Shown here: in pieces, positions 24,925 through 34,674 of the stretch
How positions within the stretch are numbered: the first letter of the stretch is position 1
Layout of the letters: each line of letters starts with the position of its first letter
DNA from: Candidatus Tidjanibacter gallistercoris
Lineage (GTDB): Bacteria > Bacteroidota > Bacteroidia > Bacteroidales > Rikenellaceae
DNA length: 52,050 bases
Direction of reading: 5' to 3'
Assembly (NCBI GenBank): GCA_019114205.1
Contig: DXFY01000062.1
Coordinates: 1 to 52,050 of the forward strand
Position numbers and translations under genes: made by a program
The notes under the pieces: generated by a model
The model's input: only the letters and a program-made list of their open reading frames with translations
What the model was told of the DNA's origin: nothing
Databases searched by the model: none

Positions 24925-26406
24925 ATGAAAGCAGTAATACTCGGAGGCGGGGAGAGCGGATACGGTTCGGCCGTTCTGGCCAAGGTCAAGGGACTCGACG
25001 TTTTCCTGACGGACAACGGACGCATCGAACCGAAATACGCCGCCGTACTCGACCGCTACGGCATCGAGTACGAACAGGGCGCACACACCCAGGAACGGAT
25101 ACTCGACGCCGACCTGGCCGTGAAAAGTCCCGGCATTCCGGATACGGCGCCCATCGTACTCAGGCTGCGGGAACGGGGCATTCCCGTCATCTCCGAGATA
25201 GAATTCGCCGGCCGCTACACGAAGGGGAAGACCATCTGCATCACCGGTTCGAACGGCAAGACCACCACGACCACGATGGTGGGCACGATACTCCGGGCAG
25301 CCGGATACGACGCGGCCGTGGGCGGCAACATCGGCGAGAGCTTCGCCTATACCGTAGCGACTGCCGACAGGGAATGGTACGTACTGGAACTGAGCAGCTT
25401 CCAGCTCGACGGCATCGTAGACTTCCACCCCGACATCGCGGTCATCACCAACATCACCCCCGACCATCTGGACCGCTACGGAAACAAGTTCCAAAACTAT
25501 ATCGACAGTAAGTTCCGCATCATCCGCAACCAGCAGCCCGACGACTATTTCATCTACGGCATCGACAACATGGTCGTCTGCCGCGAAATCGCCCTGCGCA
25601 AACCGGCCATGCGCATGCTCCCCTTCACTGCGAAAACCGCCCCCGGCTGCGCGGGCGCCGAAACGACCGAAGCGGCAGACGCACGCGGACGCAAGACCGA
25701 CAACCGGTTCCGGACGGAGGCGCAGGAGGCAGGTCTCGAAGGAACGACGGTGGACGACGTGACCGTACACGACTATCCGGGAGCGTTTTACATGCCGCAG
25801 GGCGTGTTCCGCGCAAGTGTGGACGGCCGGACGGTACTGCTCGACCCCGCACACATGAAGGTCAAGGGAATACACAACATATACAACGCCGAGGCAGCAG
25901 CGCTCGCCGCCCTCGCGGCAGGTGTGGAACCGGCTCTCGCGGAACGCGTGCTGCACGATTTCGAGGGTGTAGAACACCGCATGGAAGCCGCGGGTACGGT
26001 AAACGGCGTGGAGTACATCAACGACTCGAAGGCCACCAACGTGGATTCCTCCTGGTATGCGCTCGACAGCATGACGCGTCCGACCGTATGGATAGCCGGC
26101 GGCACCGACAAGGGGAACGACTACGAAACGCTCAAGGCGCTTGCCGCAGCGAAGGTGAAGGCGCTCGTATGTATGGGCGTGGACAACGCCAAACTCATCG
26201 CGAACTTCACCGGCATCGTCCCGGCCGTTTACGATACCCATTCGCTGGAGGAGGCGATGCGCGTCTGCGCCGAGGTCGCCTCTGCGGGCGATACCGTACT
26301 GCTGTCGCCCGTCTGCGCCAGTTTCGACCTGTTCCGCAACTACGAAGAACGGGGGCGGCTATTTAAGGAGGCCGTGAAGCGACTGAAAGAAAAAGCCGAA
26401 CGATGA
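24925..26406 (+). CDS. murD: UDP-MurNAc-L-alanine:D-glutamate ligase with an insertion
   Basis: The 493-residue Mur ligase has the ATP loop GSNGKTTTTT (108-117). The family blocks LELSSFQLDGIVDFHPDIAVITNITPDHLDRYG, GIHNIYNAEAAALAA, YINDSKATNVDSSWYAL and LLSPVCASFDLFRNYEERG are also present. It adds D-glutamate to UDP-MurNAc-L-Ala. It is about 50 residues longer than typical MurD (440-450). The extra part is residues about 236-283, a hydrophilic Ala/Thr/Arg/Glu-rich segment after MRMLPFT. The frame is open far upstream inside mraY, but ATG 24925, five bases past the mraY stop, is the family start. Its end overlaps ftsW by ATGA. Confidence 0.95.
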   Translation: MKAVILGGGESGYGSAVLAKVKGLDVFLTDNGRIEPKYAAVLDRYGIEYEQGAHTQERILDADLAVKSPGIPDTAPIVLRLRERGIPVISEIEFAGRYTKGKTICITGSNGKTTTTTMVGTILRAAGYDAAVGGNIGESFAYTVATADREWYVLELSSFQLDGIVDFHPDIAVITNITPDHLDRYGNKFQNYIDSKFRIIRNQQPDDYFIYGIDNMVVCREIALRKPAMRMLPFTAKTAPGCAGAETTEAADARGRKTDNRFRTEAQEAGLEGTTVDDVTVHDYPGAFYMPQGVFRASVDGRTVLLDPAHMKVKGIHNIYNAEAAALAALAAGVEPALAERVLHDFEGVEHRMEAAGTVNGVEYINDSKATNVDSSWYALDSMTRPTVWIAGGTDKGNDYETLKALAAAKVKALVCMGVDNAKLIANFTGIVPAVYDTHSLEEAMRVCAEVASAGDTVLLSPVCASFDLFRNYEERGRLFKEAVKRLKEKAER

Positions 26407-27917
26407 AGGAGGACAGGGAAGATACGGAAAGCAGGAGGCCGGAGGGCACCCGGGAACGCGGGAACGCCTCGGAACGCCGCCCCCCCTCCTGGAGCGCGAA
26501 GGGAACGGAAGCCGCCCGCATGGTCGGCGCGGAGGCCCGGCGCCTGTCCGAAACCGGCATGGAATTAGGCAGGAAGGCAAGCAGAAAAAGCCGCCGGTGG
26601 ATAGACGCCGTTTTCGGCGGCGACAAGGTACTGTGGACGGTCATCATCGTCCTGCTCATCTTCTCCATGCTGCTGACCTTCTCCGCCACGGTTTACAAGC
26701 CGGGCGGAACGCCGACGGCCAAGCTCATCAACCAACTCGTCTTCATCGGAGCAGGCATCGCGGCACTGCTGGTGGTACACGTCGTCAAATACCAGTTTTA
26801 CGGACGCATCGCCAACGCCGTATTCATCACGGGACTCATTCTGACCGTATTGGCCATGGTCATCGGCCCCGAAGAGGCCGGTGCCCGCCGCGACCTGGAT
26901 TTGCCGCTCGTACACATCCGGTTCCAACCTTTCGAAATTCTGAAAATCGGCGTCATCATGGTGCTCGCCAAACAGTTAGCCCGCCGCCAGAAAAACATCG
27001 AGCACACCCCCATCCTGCCGAGCTTCAATCCGAAATCGTGGATGGACGACGCGCAGCGAAACGTCGATATCATCCGGCACGAAACCGTTCCGGTGCTCGG
27101 CCCCATCGTCGTCACGTGCATTTTCACGTTCCTTTCGGTGGGCAACTCCACGACGCTCATCATCGCAGCGACCTGTCTGGTCATGCTGTTTATCGGCCGC
27201 GTGCGCATGGCCGACTTGGGCAAGATGGTCGGTGCGGTGGCGCTGCTCGGCGTCGTACTCTTCGCCGCCGGTCTGGGACGAAGCGACACGGGCCGGAGCC
27301 GTATGGCGAGCTTCAAACCCGACATGCTGACCAAGCACGTCCGCATGACTGCGGATAGCATCGAAATATACGACTATCCGGAACGCACGCTGCCCGACGG
27401 CAAAGTCAGTCCCGCCGAACCGAGCCAGTCCATCAACGCCAAAATGTCGATAGCGTCGGGCGGTTTCTTCGGCAAGGGGCCCGGCATGAGTACCCACCGC
27501 TCCAACCTCGAAGAAGCCGAAAGGGACTTCGCATACGCCTTCATCATCGAAGAATACGGCGCCGTGGGCGGCCTCGTCGTCCTGCTGCTCTACCTCTGGC
27601 TCTTTTTCCGGACCATCCAGATATTCAAGAAGTGCGGCACGGCGTTCCCCAGCCTGCTGGTGCTGGGACTCGGCCTCATGATAGTGCTCCAGGCGATGAT
27701 ACACATGCTCGTATCGGTATCGCTCTTCCCCGTCACCGGCCAGCAGCTGCCCCTGATAAGCAAGGGCGGTTCGTCGCTCGTCTTCACCCTCACGGCGTTG
27801 GGGATGATACTCGGCGTGAGCCGGCAAACATCGGAGAAGACGCTCGACCGTCCGAAGGGAGAATCGCTTTTCGAACGGGAGCCGGAAGGGAAACAGCGCA
27901 CGCCGACCGGACGGTAA
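26403..27917 (+). CDS. ftsW: SEDS glycosyltransferase of the divisome
   Basis: The 504-residue polytopic protein of the FtsW/RodA/SpoVE family polymerises septal glycan from lipid II, paired with FtsI. The membrane part starts near residue 76 (LWTVIIVLLIFSMLLTFSA). The conserved regions include FQPFEILKIGVIMVLAKQLA, GKGPGMSTHRSNLEEAERDFAYAFIIEEYG and the C-terminal TGQQLPLISKGGSSL. The first 70 residues are a very Arg/Glu-rich cytoplasmic extension that FtsW of E. coli does not have in this form. The ATG overlaps the murD stop. A 226-base gap follows before murG. Confidence 0.95.
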   Translation: MKEDREDTESRRPEGTRERGNASERRPPSWSAKGTEAARMVGAEARRLSETGMELGRKASRKSRRWIDAVFGGDKVLWTVIIVLLIFSMLLTFSATVYKPGGTPTAKLINQLVFIGAGIAALLVVHVVKYQFYGRIANAVFITGLILTVLAMVIGPEEAGARRDLDLPLVHIRFQPFEILKIGVIMVLAKQLARRQKNIEHTPILPSFNPKSWMDDAQRNVDIIRHETVPVLGPIVVTCIFTFLSVGNSTTLIIAATCLVMLFIGRVRMADLGKMVGAVALLGVVLFAAGLGRSDTGRSRMASFKPDMLTKHVRMTADSIEIYDYPERTLPDGKVSPAEPSQSINAKMSIASGGFFGKGPGMSTHRSNLEEAERDFAYAFIIEEYGAVGGLVVLLLYLWLFFRTIQIFKKCGTAFPSLLVLGLGLMIVLQAMIHMLVSVSLFPVTGQQLPLISKGGSSLVFTLTALGMILGVSRQTSEKTLDRPKGESLFEREPEGKQRTPTGR

Positions 27918-28143
27918 CCCGCTGCAAAGCACCGGAGGCAGACTCCGAGTCCCCACTCCAACGACGGCACACGGGGCGGTCGAAAACCCGACGCGGAACC
28001 CGGCACAGGAAAAAGACCGATACCGAGAGGGCCGGCACGGGAAGCCCGCCACAAGCGAATGTCATAAGGGAAGCCGGTGCAGACACGGGGCCCCTTGCGA
28101 AGAGACGGCAACGAAACATACGGAACAAAACCGACACAGGATT

Positions 28144-29259
28144 ATGGAAAACGGCAAACTGAAAATCATCCTCAGCGGCGGCGGTACGGGCGGCCACATC
28201 TACCCTTCAGTCGCGGTGGCCGAAACGCTGCGCAGCGAACTGGGCGAGGGCGTCGAACTGCTGTTCGTGGGCGCCGAAGGGAAAATGGAGATGGAAAAGC
28301 TCCCCGCCCTCGGCTACCGGGTAGTGGGCCTTCCGGTAGCGGGACTGCAACGCAGGTTCGACCTCAGGAACTTCGCCCTGCCGTTCAAGGTGGCGGAAAG
28401 CATCCGCAGGGCACGCCGCACGATTCGGGACTTCGGCGCCGACGCGGTAGCAGGTTTCGGCGGATACGCCAGCGCTCCCGTCCTGTGGGCGGCCCAACGC
28501 ATGGGTATCCCGACACTCATACAGGAACAGAACTCCTATGCCGGCATGACCAACAAGATTCTCTCGCGCCGGGCCGAACGCATCTGCGTGGCCTACGAGG
28601 GTATGGAACGCTTCTTTCCGGCCGACCGCATCCTCTTCACGGGCAATCCGCTGCGGGGCGACTTCGGCAAGGCCGCGCCGCGGGCGGAAGCAGCCGCCCA
28701 CTTCGGGCTGCAGGCGGACCGGCCGACACTGCTCGTGGTCGGCGGCAGCCTCGGTACGCGAACGCTGAACGAAGCGATGAAACGCCACATCGACAGGTTC
28801 GGCAACGGCAGCGAGGTGCAGGTGATATGGCAGACGGGCAAATACTACGAAAAGGAAATGGCCGCTTTCATGGCGGAAAGGAGGTATCCGAACATCTGGT
28901 CCGGCGCCTTCATCGACCGCATGGATTATGCTTACGCAGCGGCCGATGCGGTCGTCTCGCGTTCGGGGGCCTGCACGGTTTCGGAACTCGCGCTCGCCGG
29001 GAAGGCGGTGCTGTTCGTACCGTCGCCCAACGTGGCCGAAGACCATCAGACCAAGAATGCCCGCGCACTCGCCGACCGCGATGCGGCCCTGCTCATCCCC
29101 GATGCCGAAGCGGTCGAGAAAGCCATCCCGGAAGCCCTCGCGCTCGTCGCCGACCGACCGCGGCGGGAAGCGCTCGAACGGAACATCCGCCGGATGGCCA
29201 CGCCCGATGCCGCCCGCACGGTAGCCTCCGAAATCATCAAACTCGCACGGAAACGATGA
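28144..29259 (+). CDS. murG: UDP-GlcNAc:undecaprenyl-PP-MurNAc-pentapeptide GlcNAc transferase
   Basis: The 371-residue GT28 enzyme converts lipid I to lipid II on the inner face of the membrane. The N-terminal glycine loop is SGGGTGGHIYPSVAVAE (about 11-27). The second family block is QEQNSYAGMTNKIL, and the donor site is VVGGSLGTRTLNEAM with SRSGACTVSELALAGKAVLFVPSP near residue 275. The UDP-binding NVAEDHQTKNARAL segment is intact. It overlaps murC by ATGA (29256-29259). The upstream 226-base spacer is purine-rich and shows no gene. Confidence 0.97.
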   Translation: MENGKLKIILSGGGTGGHIYPSVAVAETLRSELGEGVELLFVGAEGKMEMEKLPALGYRVVGLPVAGLQRRFDLRNFALPFKVAESIRRARRTIRDFGADAVAGFGGYASAPVLWAAQRMGIPTLIQEQNSYAGMTNKILSRRAERICVAYEGMERFFPADRILFTGNPLRGDFGKAAPRAEAAAHFGLQADRPTLLVVGGSLGTRTLNEAMKRHIDRFGNGSEVQVIWQTGKYYEKEMAAFMAERRYPNIWSGAFIDRMDYAYAAADAVVSRSGACTVSELALAGKAVLFVPSPNVAEDHQTKNARALADRDAALLIPDAEAVEKAIPEALALVADRPRREALERNIRRMATPDAARTVASEIIKLARKR

Positions 29260-30632
29260 AGGACACGCAAACGCAAAACATCTATTTTCTGGGAATCGGC
29301 GGTATCGGCATGAGCGCCGTCGCCCGCTACTACCTGCTCGAAGGAGCGGCGGTGGGCGGATACGACCGGACGGAAACCGCCCTGACGCGCCGCCTCGCGG
29401 AAGAAGGCGCCGATATACACTACGAAGACGACCCGGCCCGAATCGGCGAACGTTTCCGCGACCCGCGGCAGACGCTCGTCGTCTATACCCCCGCCCTGCC
29501 GCACGACCATGCCGAATGGGCCTGGTTCCGCAACCGCGGGTTCCGCATCCTGAAACGGTCGGAAATCCTCGGCCTGCTGGCGGCGGACAAATACGTGATG
29601 GCCGTAGCGGGCACGCACGGCAAGACCACCACCACCACCCTCACCGCATGGCTGAACCATGTGGCCGGAGGAGGCGGAAGCGCGTTCCTGGGCGGCATAT
29701 CGAAAAACTTCGACAGCAACTTCGTCTACGGGCCCGGCGACCGGCTTGCCGTAGAAGCCGACGAGTTCGACCGCTCGTTCCTCCACTTGTGGCCCGATGC
29801 GGCGGTCATCACCTCCGCGGACGCCGACCACCTCGACATCTACGGCACGCACGAAGAGCTGCGCCGCACCTTCGCCCGGTTCGCCGGACAAATCAAGCCG
29901 GGCGGAACGCTCGTCATCAAAAAGGGCGTGGAACTGCCGATAGAAAACGCCGGCATCCGCATCTATACCTACGCCTGCGACGAGGCGGCCGACTTCCGGG
30001 CCGCCAATCCGGAAGTACTGCCGGACGGTACTTACCGTTTCGACATCGTATGTCCCGACCGCACCCTCTCCGGCTGCCGGCTGGGCATACCGGGACGGGT
30101 AAACGTGGAAAACGCCGTGGCAGCCGTGGCGCTCCTCTGGACGGCGGGTTTCGACGAGGCGCGGCTCCGGGAAGGGCTCGAATCGTTCCGCGGCGTGCGC
30201 AGACGCTTCGATTTCCGCATCAACACGCCGGAACGCATTTACATGGACGACTACGCCCACCACCCTGCCGAACTGCGGGCGGCCATCGCCTCGGTGCGGG
30301 GCATGTTTCCCGGCCGCAGGATAACGGCCATCTTCCAGCCGCACCTCTACACCCGAACGCGCGACTTCTACCGCGGCTTCGCCGAAGCGCTCTCGCTGGC
30401 CGACGAAGTGCTGCTCGTTCCCATCTATCCCGCGCGCGAGGAGCCTATCGAAGGCGTATCGTCCGACATGATAGGCGAGCTGCTCACCGTACCGCACCGC
30501 ACCGTGCCGCTCGAAAGGATAGCCTCCGAAGCAGCCGAAAGCAACCCCGACATCCTCATCAGCTTCGGCGCCGGCAGCATCGAAAACTATACGGCCGCCA
30601 TCGCGGAACGGCTCGCAGGCCGCACGCGGTAG
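29256..30632 (+). CDS. murC: UDP-N-acetylmuramate:L-alanine ligase
   Basis: The 458-residue Mur ligase has the N-terminal Rossmann motif FLGIGGIGMSAVARYY, the ATP loop GTHGKTTTTT (about 119-128) and VEADEFDRSFLHL. The typical MDDYAHHPAELRAAI, IFQPHLYTRTRDF and PIYPAREEPIEGV blocks follow. It performs the first amino acid addition to UDP-MurNAc. The open frame extends upstream through murG in another frame, but ATG 29256, overlapping the murG stop, fits the family N-terminus. It is followed by 231 bases containing a short GGAAAC repeat. Confidence 0.97.
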   Translation: MKDTQTQNIYFLGIGGIGMSAVARYYLLEGAAVGGYDRTETALTRRLAEEGADIHYEDDPARIGERFRDPRQTLVVYTPALPHDHAEWAWFRNRGFRILKRSEILGLLAADKYVMAVAGTHGKTTTTTLTAWLNHVAGGGGSAFLGGISKNFDSNFVYGPGDRLAVEADEFDRSFLHLWPDAAVITSADADHLDIYGTHEELRRTFARFAGQIKPGGTLVIKKGVELPIENAGIRIYTYACDEAADFRAANPEVLPDGTYRFDIVCPDRTLSGCRLGIPGRVNVENAVAAVALLWTAGFDEARLREGLESFRGVRRRFDFRINTPERIYMDDYAHHPAELRAAIASVRGMFPGRRITAIFQPHLYTRTRDFYRGFAEALSLADEVLLVPIYPAREEPIEGVSSDMIGELLTVPHRTVPLERIASEAAESNPDILISFGAGSIENYTAAIAERLAGRTR

Positions 30633-30640
30633 GCCGCACC

Positions 30641-30668
30641 GGAAACGGAAACGGAAACAGAAACGGAA
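30641..30668 (+). repeat. GGAAAC hexanucleotide tandem repeat
   Basis: About 4.5 copies of GGAAAC (one copy AGAAAC) begin eight bases after the murC stop. Similar CGGAA/CGGGAA runs occur near 18280 and in the ftsA linker near 32970. Confidence 0.8.
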
Positions 30669-30863
30669 AGCGGGTAACGGAAGCCTGCACCTTTTCCGCC
30701 TGCGGGTGCGGTACCGACAGCCGCAGGCTGCGCAAGGGAGCCATGCGCTCTTTGGATTTTTTGTCGTAATTTTACGGTCGCAATCCGAAACACCACACTA
30801 CCGGACTTCGCGCAGACGGCTTCTCCGCCGTCCCGCGGAACCCGGCAATTACCGACGCACACC

Positions 30864-31697
30864 ATGAACCGCGGCCTGAAAATAATCCTTTCGTCCCTCG
30901 CCTGGGCCGGTATCGCAGCATACCTCGTCTGGGCCGGAGGGCTGGGCGAACGCAAACGCGCGGCCGCCTCGGTACATGCGCTGGAAATCACGGTGCGCGA
31001 CAGCACGGACATCGGCATCATCCGCCGGGCGGACGTCCGCCGATGGATAAGTTCCGCCGGCCTCGACCCGCTGGGCCGGCACATCGACTCGATTGACCTG
31101 CGGGCCATCACCGACCTGGTCGTCGCACACGACTTCGTCCGCAGCGCCCGCACCAGCGTCGGTCTCGACGGCACGGTGCATGTCGTGCTCAGCCAGCGCC
31201 GTCCCGTCATGCGCGTCGTCACCGACGACGGATACGACTTCTATTATACGGACGACGGCTACATCGTCCCTGCCGGAAGACACTCCGCACACTACGTTCC
31301 CGTCGTAACGGGCCGATTTGGCCTGCCTTTTGCGAACGGCTTCAGCGGACGGCTGGCCCCGGACCCGGAAGAGGCTGCAAAAAAGTCAAATGAAAATTAC
31401 CTATTTCTATACAAACTCATTAATTTTGTAGAATACATCGAGGAGAATGAGTTCTGGAACGCGCAGGTCGTACAGGTAAACGTACTGCCGGCAGCGGGCC
31501 GCCGTACCGAACCCGAAGTGGAAATCATTCCGCGAGTGGGCGACCAGGTCGTACTGCTCGGCCGGCTGGACGGGTACGAACGCAAGCTGGCCAAACTCCT
31601 GACCTTTTACCGGAAAGCCATGCCGAAGGAAGGATGGGACAAATGGAACTACATCGACCTCGAATACGAGGGGCAGGTGGTGTGCAGCCGGCGCTAA
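30864..31697 (+). CDS. ftsQ: FtsQ-like division protein
   Basis: The 277-residue protein has a short N-terminus, one membrane helix (about 5-25, LKIILSSLAWAGIAAYLVWAGG) and a periplasmic part with a POTRA-like start (LEITVRDSTDIGIIRRADVRRWI). The beta domain has SLKPV-like elements such as VHVVLSQRRPVMRVVTDDGYDFYYTDDGYIVP. The C-terminal GRLDGYERKLAKLLTFYRKAMPKEGWDKWNYIDLEYEGQVVC is the conserved FtsQ end. FtsQ recruits FtsL/B to the septum. Position between murC and ftsA agrees. Confidence 0.93.
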   Translation: MNRGLKIILSSLAWAGIAAYLVWAGGLGERKRAAASVHALEITVRDSTDIGIIRRADVRRWISSAGLDPLGRHIDSIDLRAITDLVVAHDFVRSARTSVGLDGTVHVVLSQRRPVMRVVTDDGYDFYYTDDGYIVPAGRHSAHYVPVVTGRFGLPFANGFSGRLAPDPEEAAKKSNENYLFLYKLINFVEYIEENEFWNAQVVQVNVLPAAGRRTEPEVEIIPRVGDQVVLLGRLDGYERKLAKLLTFYRKAMPKEGWDKWNYIDLEYEGQVVCSRR

Positions 31698-31775
31698 GGG
31701 CCGGAGCACCGACGTGTCGGCTGCCGCGGACCAGCACGGGCAGCCTGTTTTGACGAAAGATAAAATTACAGCAAG

Positions 31776-33269
31776 GTGGAAAACAAAAGCTACATAGTGG
31801 CCATCGACCTGGGTTCGGGCAGCGTGACGGCGGCAGCCGGCAGCAAAGACCCCGACGGCAGGCTCAACATCATAGACATCGTATCCAAACCCATGCAGGG
31901 CATGTCGTGCGGCGAGGTAATCAACATCGAACAGGTTACCGGCGCTGTCCGGGCGGCCGTCGGGGAACTGGAAGAACGCCTCGGCATCAAGGTCACGGAA
32001 GCCTATGCGGGCATTTCGGGCCACGACATCAAATGCGCCGACAGCTCCTACTTCGTCTATGTCAGCGGAGAAGACCACGAGATATGCGAGGAGGACGTCG
32101 CCCGGCTGCACGAGAGCATGAACAGCCTCCAGCCGCCCGAAGGCATCTGCATCCTCGACCGGACGCCGCAAAAATACGTCATCGACTCGCGCGAGGAGAC
32201 GATGCAGCCCGTCGGCCGTTTCGGACAGCAGCTCGAAGCCACGTTCAACTTCATCCTCGCCAACCGCGGCAGTCTCGAACGGCTCAACAAGGCGTTCCAG
32301 CGGCTCGGCATCGGCCAGCGCCGGCTGTTCACCAACGCGCAGGCCAGCGCTGCGGCGGTTCTCACCGAGGACGAAAAGGAACTGGGTGCCGCCGTGGTGG
32401 ACATAGGCGCCGGATGCACGGACATCTGCATCTGGCAGGACAACATCATGCGCTACGTCGGCGTGCTTCCCGTAGGGTCCGACGCCATCAACCGCGACAT
32501 CCGCTCCGTCGCCATCCCCGAACGGTTCATCGAGAAGCTCAAAACCACCCACGGCTATGCCGTGGCGGCACGGATTCCCGAAGAGAAGAAGGGCCAAAGC
32601 ATCAAAATCAAGGGGCGCACCCAGCGGGAGAACAAGGAAATTTCGTTCTACAACCTCGCCCAAATTATCGAAGCACGCCTGCTGGACATCGTCGAGAACG
32701 TGGTAGAAGAGATTAAGGAATCCGGCTACGCCGACAAGCTCGGTTCGGGCATCGTCCTCACCGGCGGCGGCGCATACCTCAACGATATCGACACCCTGTT
32801 CCGGGAACGGACGAAATACGACGTACGTACGGCCAGCGCCTATCCCGAACTGGTGAACGACCGGTCGCTTCCGGCGGCGGACGACATGCACCTTTCCTCG
32901 GCCATCGGCCTGCTGCTGCTCGGCCTTCAGGAAAGCGGGCTCGCCGCGACGGAAGAACCGCTGCCGGAAAAGCGGGAACGGGAACGGGAAAAGGACTCCT
33001 CCCGAAAGACGGCGGACGACCGCCCCGCCGAAGATACCCGCGACCGGGAGGAACGCAAAGAGGAACGGCATACCGACCGGACGGACGGAGCGGCGGACGA
33101 TTCGTCCGACGGCACGGACAACGGAGACGGGAAACCGGACGACACGGCCAAACGGACGGCGGAGGACGACTCCAAACGCAACGGCAGGAAAGACCGAAAA
33201 AAACCTTTCGGCGGCATCGGCAGATTCTTCAAGGAGATTTTCGAGGTCGTCGATGACGACGAGATATAA
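31776..33269 (+). CDS. ftsA: Cell division protein FtsA, with a long charged linker
   Basis: The 497-residue actin-like ATPase tethers FtsZ to the membrane. The phosphate loops are VAIDLGSGSVTAAAG (about 8-22) and VVDIGAGCTDICIW (about 207), with GIVLTGGGAYL near residue 326. The actin-like core ends near residue 385. It is followed by about 90 residues of Lys/Arg/Glu/Asp-rich disordered linker (KREREREKDSSRK...), then the C-terminal amphipathic membrane helix FGGIGRFFKEIFEVV. The linker is much longer than in E. coli FtsA (420 residues). The start codon is GTG at 31776. No in-frame ATG precedes the first ATPase motif. Confidence 0.95.
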   Translation: MENKSYIVAIDLGSGSVTAAAGSKDPDGRLNIIDIVSKPMQGMSCGEVINIEQVTGAVRAAVGELEERLGIKVTEAYAGISGHDIKCADSSYFVYVSGEDHEICEEDVARLHESMNSLQPPEGICILDRTPQKYVIDSREETMQPVGRFGQQLEATFNFILANRGSLERLNKAFQRLGIGQRRLFTNAQASAAAVLTEDEKELGAAVVDIGAGCTDICIWQDNIMRYVGVLPVGSDAINRDIRSVAIPERFIEKLKTTHGYAVAARIPEEKKGQSIKIKGRTQRENKEISFYNLAQIIEARLLDIVENVVEEIKESGYADKLGSGIVLTGGGAYLNDIDTLFRERTKYDVRTASAYPELVNDRSLPAADDMHLSSAIGLLLLGLQESGLAATEEPLPEKREREREKDSSRKTADDRPAEDTRDREERKEERHTDRTDGAADDSSDGTDNGDGKPDDTAKRTAEDDSKRNGRKDRKKPFGGIGRFFKEIFEVVDDDEI

Positions 33270-33281
33270 ACCGCACCGGCA

Positions 33282-34568
33282 ATGACAGGCGAAAACGAAG
33301 TAATCACAAGCATCAAACTGCCGAAAAAGAATCCGTCCATCATCATGGTGCTGGGCGTGGGCGGCGCGGGCGGCAATGCCGTGAACCACATGTACGACCT
33401 GGGGATTACGGACGTCACCTTCATGGTCTGCAACACCGACCGGCAGGCGCTCAATGCCAGCCCGGTTCCCATCAAGGTGCAGCTCGGCGAAGGGCTCGGT
33501 GCGGGCAACGACCCCAACAAGGGACGGCAGGCCGCCATCGAAAGCCTCGACGACATCGTGCTGCGGTTCGAACAGGAAGGTACGAAAATGGTATTCGTCA
33601 CGGCCGGCATGGGCGGCGGTACGGGTACGGGCGCCGCGCCCGTCATCGCGAAGGCCGCACGCGACCGGGGCATCCTGACCGTCGGCATCGTCACCCTGCC
33701 CTTCCACGCAGAGGGCCGCAAGCGTGTGGACCAGGCCAACCGCGGGCTCGAAGAACTGCGCAAGAATGTGGACTCGCTCGTGGTCATCCATAACGACAAC
33801 ATCGCCAAGATATACGGTTCGCTTCCGCTGGAAGAGGCCTTCGGCAAGGCCGACGACATCCTCGCCACGGCGGCCAAGGGTATTGCAGAACTCATCACGC
33901 GGGAAGGTATCGTCAATGTGGACTTCGCCGACGTGAAGGCCGTCATGACCAACGGCGGCATGGCGCTGATGGGTTCCGGCCGTGCGAGCGGCGAGGACAA
34001 GATTGACAAGGTGACCGAAGCGGCCCTTTCGTCTCCGCTGCTCAACCATCAGGAAATCAAGGGAGCGAGAGACATCCTGTTCAACCTCTCGTACAGCCCC
34101 GGCCAAATCAGTTTCGACGAGGCCACCTCGGTACTGGAGATGATACAGCGCAAGGCGAGCCGCGGCATCGGCGACCCGCATTCGGCCAACATCATCTGGG
34201 GGGCCGGTGTGGACGACTCGCTCGACGAGGAAATCGTACTTACCATCGTCGCCACCGGTTTCGACAACGTGAACGCGCTCGGCGCGCAGCAGCACCAGCA
34301 ACAGACGGCCGAGCGACAGACGGCGGCGGGCGGCCTCTTCCGCACCGCAGGACTGAAACCGCAGTCCAACGTCATCAACGTGAAGAAAACCAACCGGCTC
34401 GGCGACATCGAAAAATACCTCGCCACACCGGCCTACATACGCCGCAACGTGCGGCTGAGCATCGTTTCGCCCGGCAGCGGCAAAGCCTCGAGGGTGTCGA
34501 TGAAGGACGAGGCATCCGAAGGACAACCCGCGCAGCAGGCCGAAAACGACCTGTTCGGACAGCGCTGA
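33282..34568 (+). CDS. ftsZ: Cell division GTPase FtsZ
   Basis: The 428-residue tubulin homologue polymerises into the division ring. It has the N-terminal VGGAGGNAVN, the signature GGGTGTG (111-117, in AGMGGGTGTGAAPVIAK) and the synergy-loop region GIVNVDFADVKAVM. The C-terminal domain contains IVATGFDNV. The tail includes DIEKYLATPAYIRRNVRL, the conserved Bacteroidetes C-terminal segment that takes the place of the proteobacterial FtsA-binding peptide, and then an acidic QAENDLFGQR end. It starts 12 bases after ftsA and is the last gene of the dcw cluster. Confidence 0.98.
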   Translation: MTGENEVITSIKLPKKNPSIIMVLGVGGAGGNAVNHMYDLGITDVTFMVCNTDRQALNASPVPIKVQLGEGLGAGNDPNKGRQAAIESLDDIVLRFEQEGTKMVFVTAGMGGGTGTGAAPVIAKAARDRGILTVGIVTLPFHAEGRKRVDQANRGLEELRKNVDSLVVIHNDNIAKIYGSLPLEEAFGKADDILATAAKGIAELITREGIVNVDFADVKAVMTNGGMALMGSGRASGEDKIDKVTEAALSSPLLNHQEIKGARDILFNLSYSPGQISFDEATSVLEMIQRKASRGIGDPHSANIIWGAGVDDSLDEEIVLTIVATGFDNVNALGAQQHQQQTAERQTAAGGLFRTAGLKPQSNVINVKKTNRLGDIEKYLATPAYIRRNVRLSIVSPGSGKASRVSMKDEASEGQPAQQAENDLFGQR

Positions 34569-34590
34569 AAGGGCCGCGTTTCCTTTCAGC
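34564..34590 (+). terminator. Inverted repeat over the ftsZ stop, possible terminator
   Basis: GCTGAAAGG (34564-34572) and CCTTTCAGC (34582-34590) form a perfect 9-bp stem that includes the TGA. No T run follows, so it may act as an mRNA 3' stabiliser or a factor-dependent terminator rather than a classical one. Confidence 0.45.
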
Positions 34591-34674
34591 CGCGCACGGC
34601 ATCCCTCCGACGGGGCGGAGGATACCGTTCCCGCCGCGGCGGGAGACGGACAGAAGAACCAAAGCAGACGAGTT

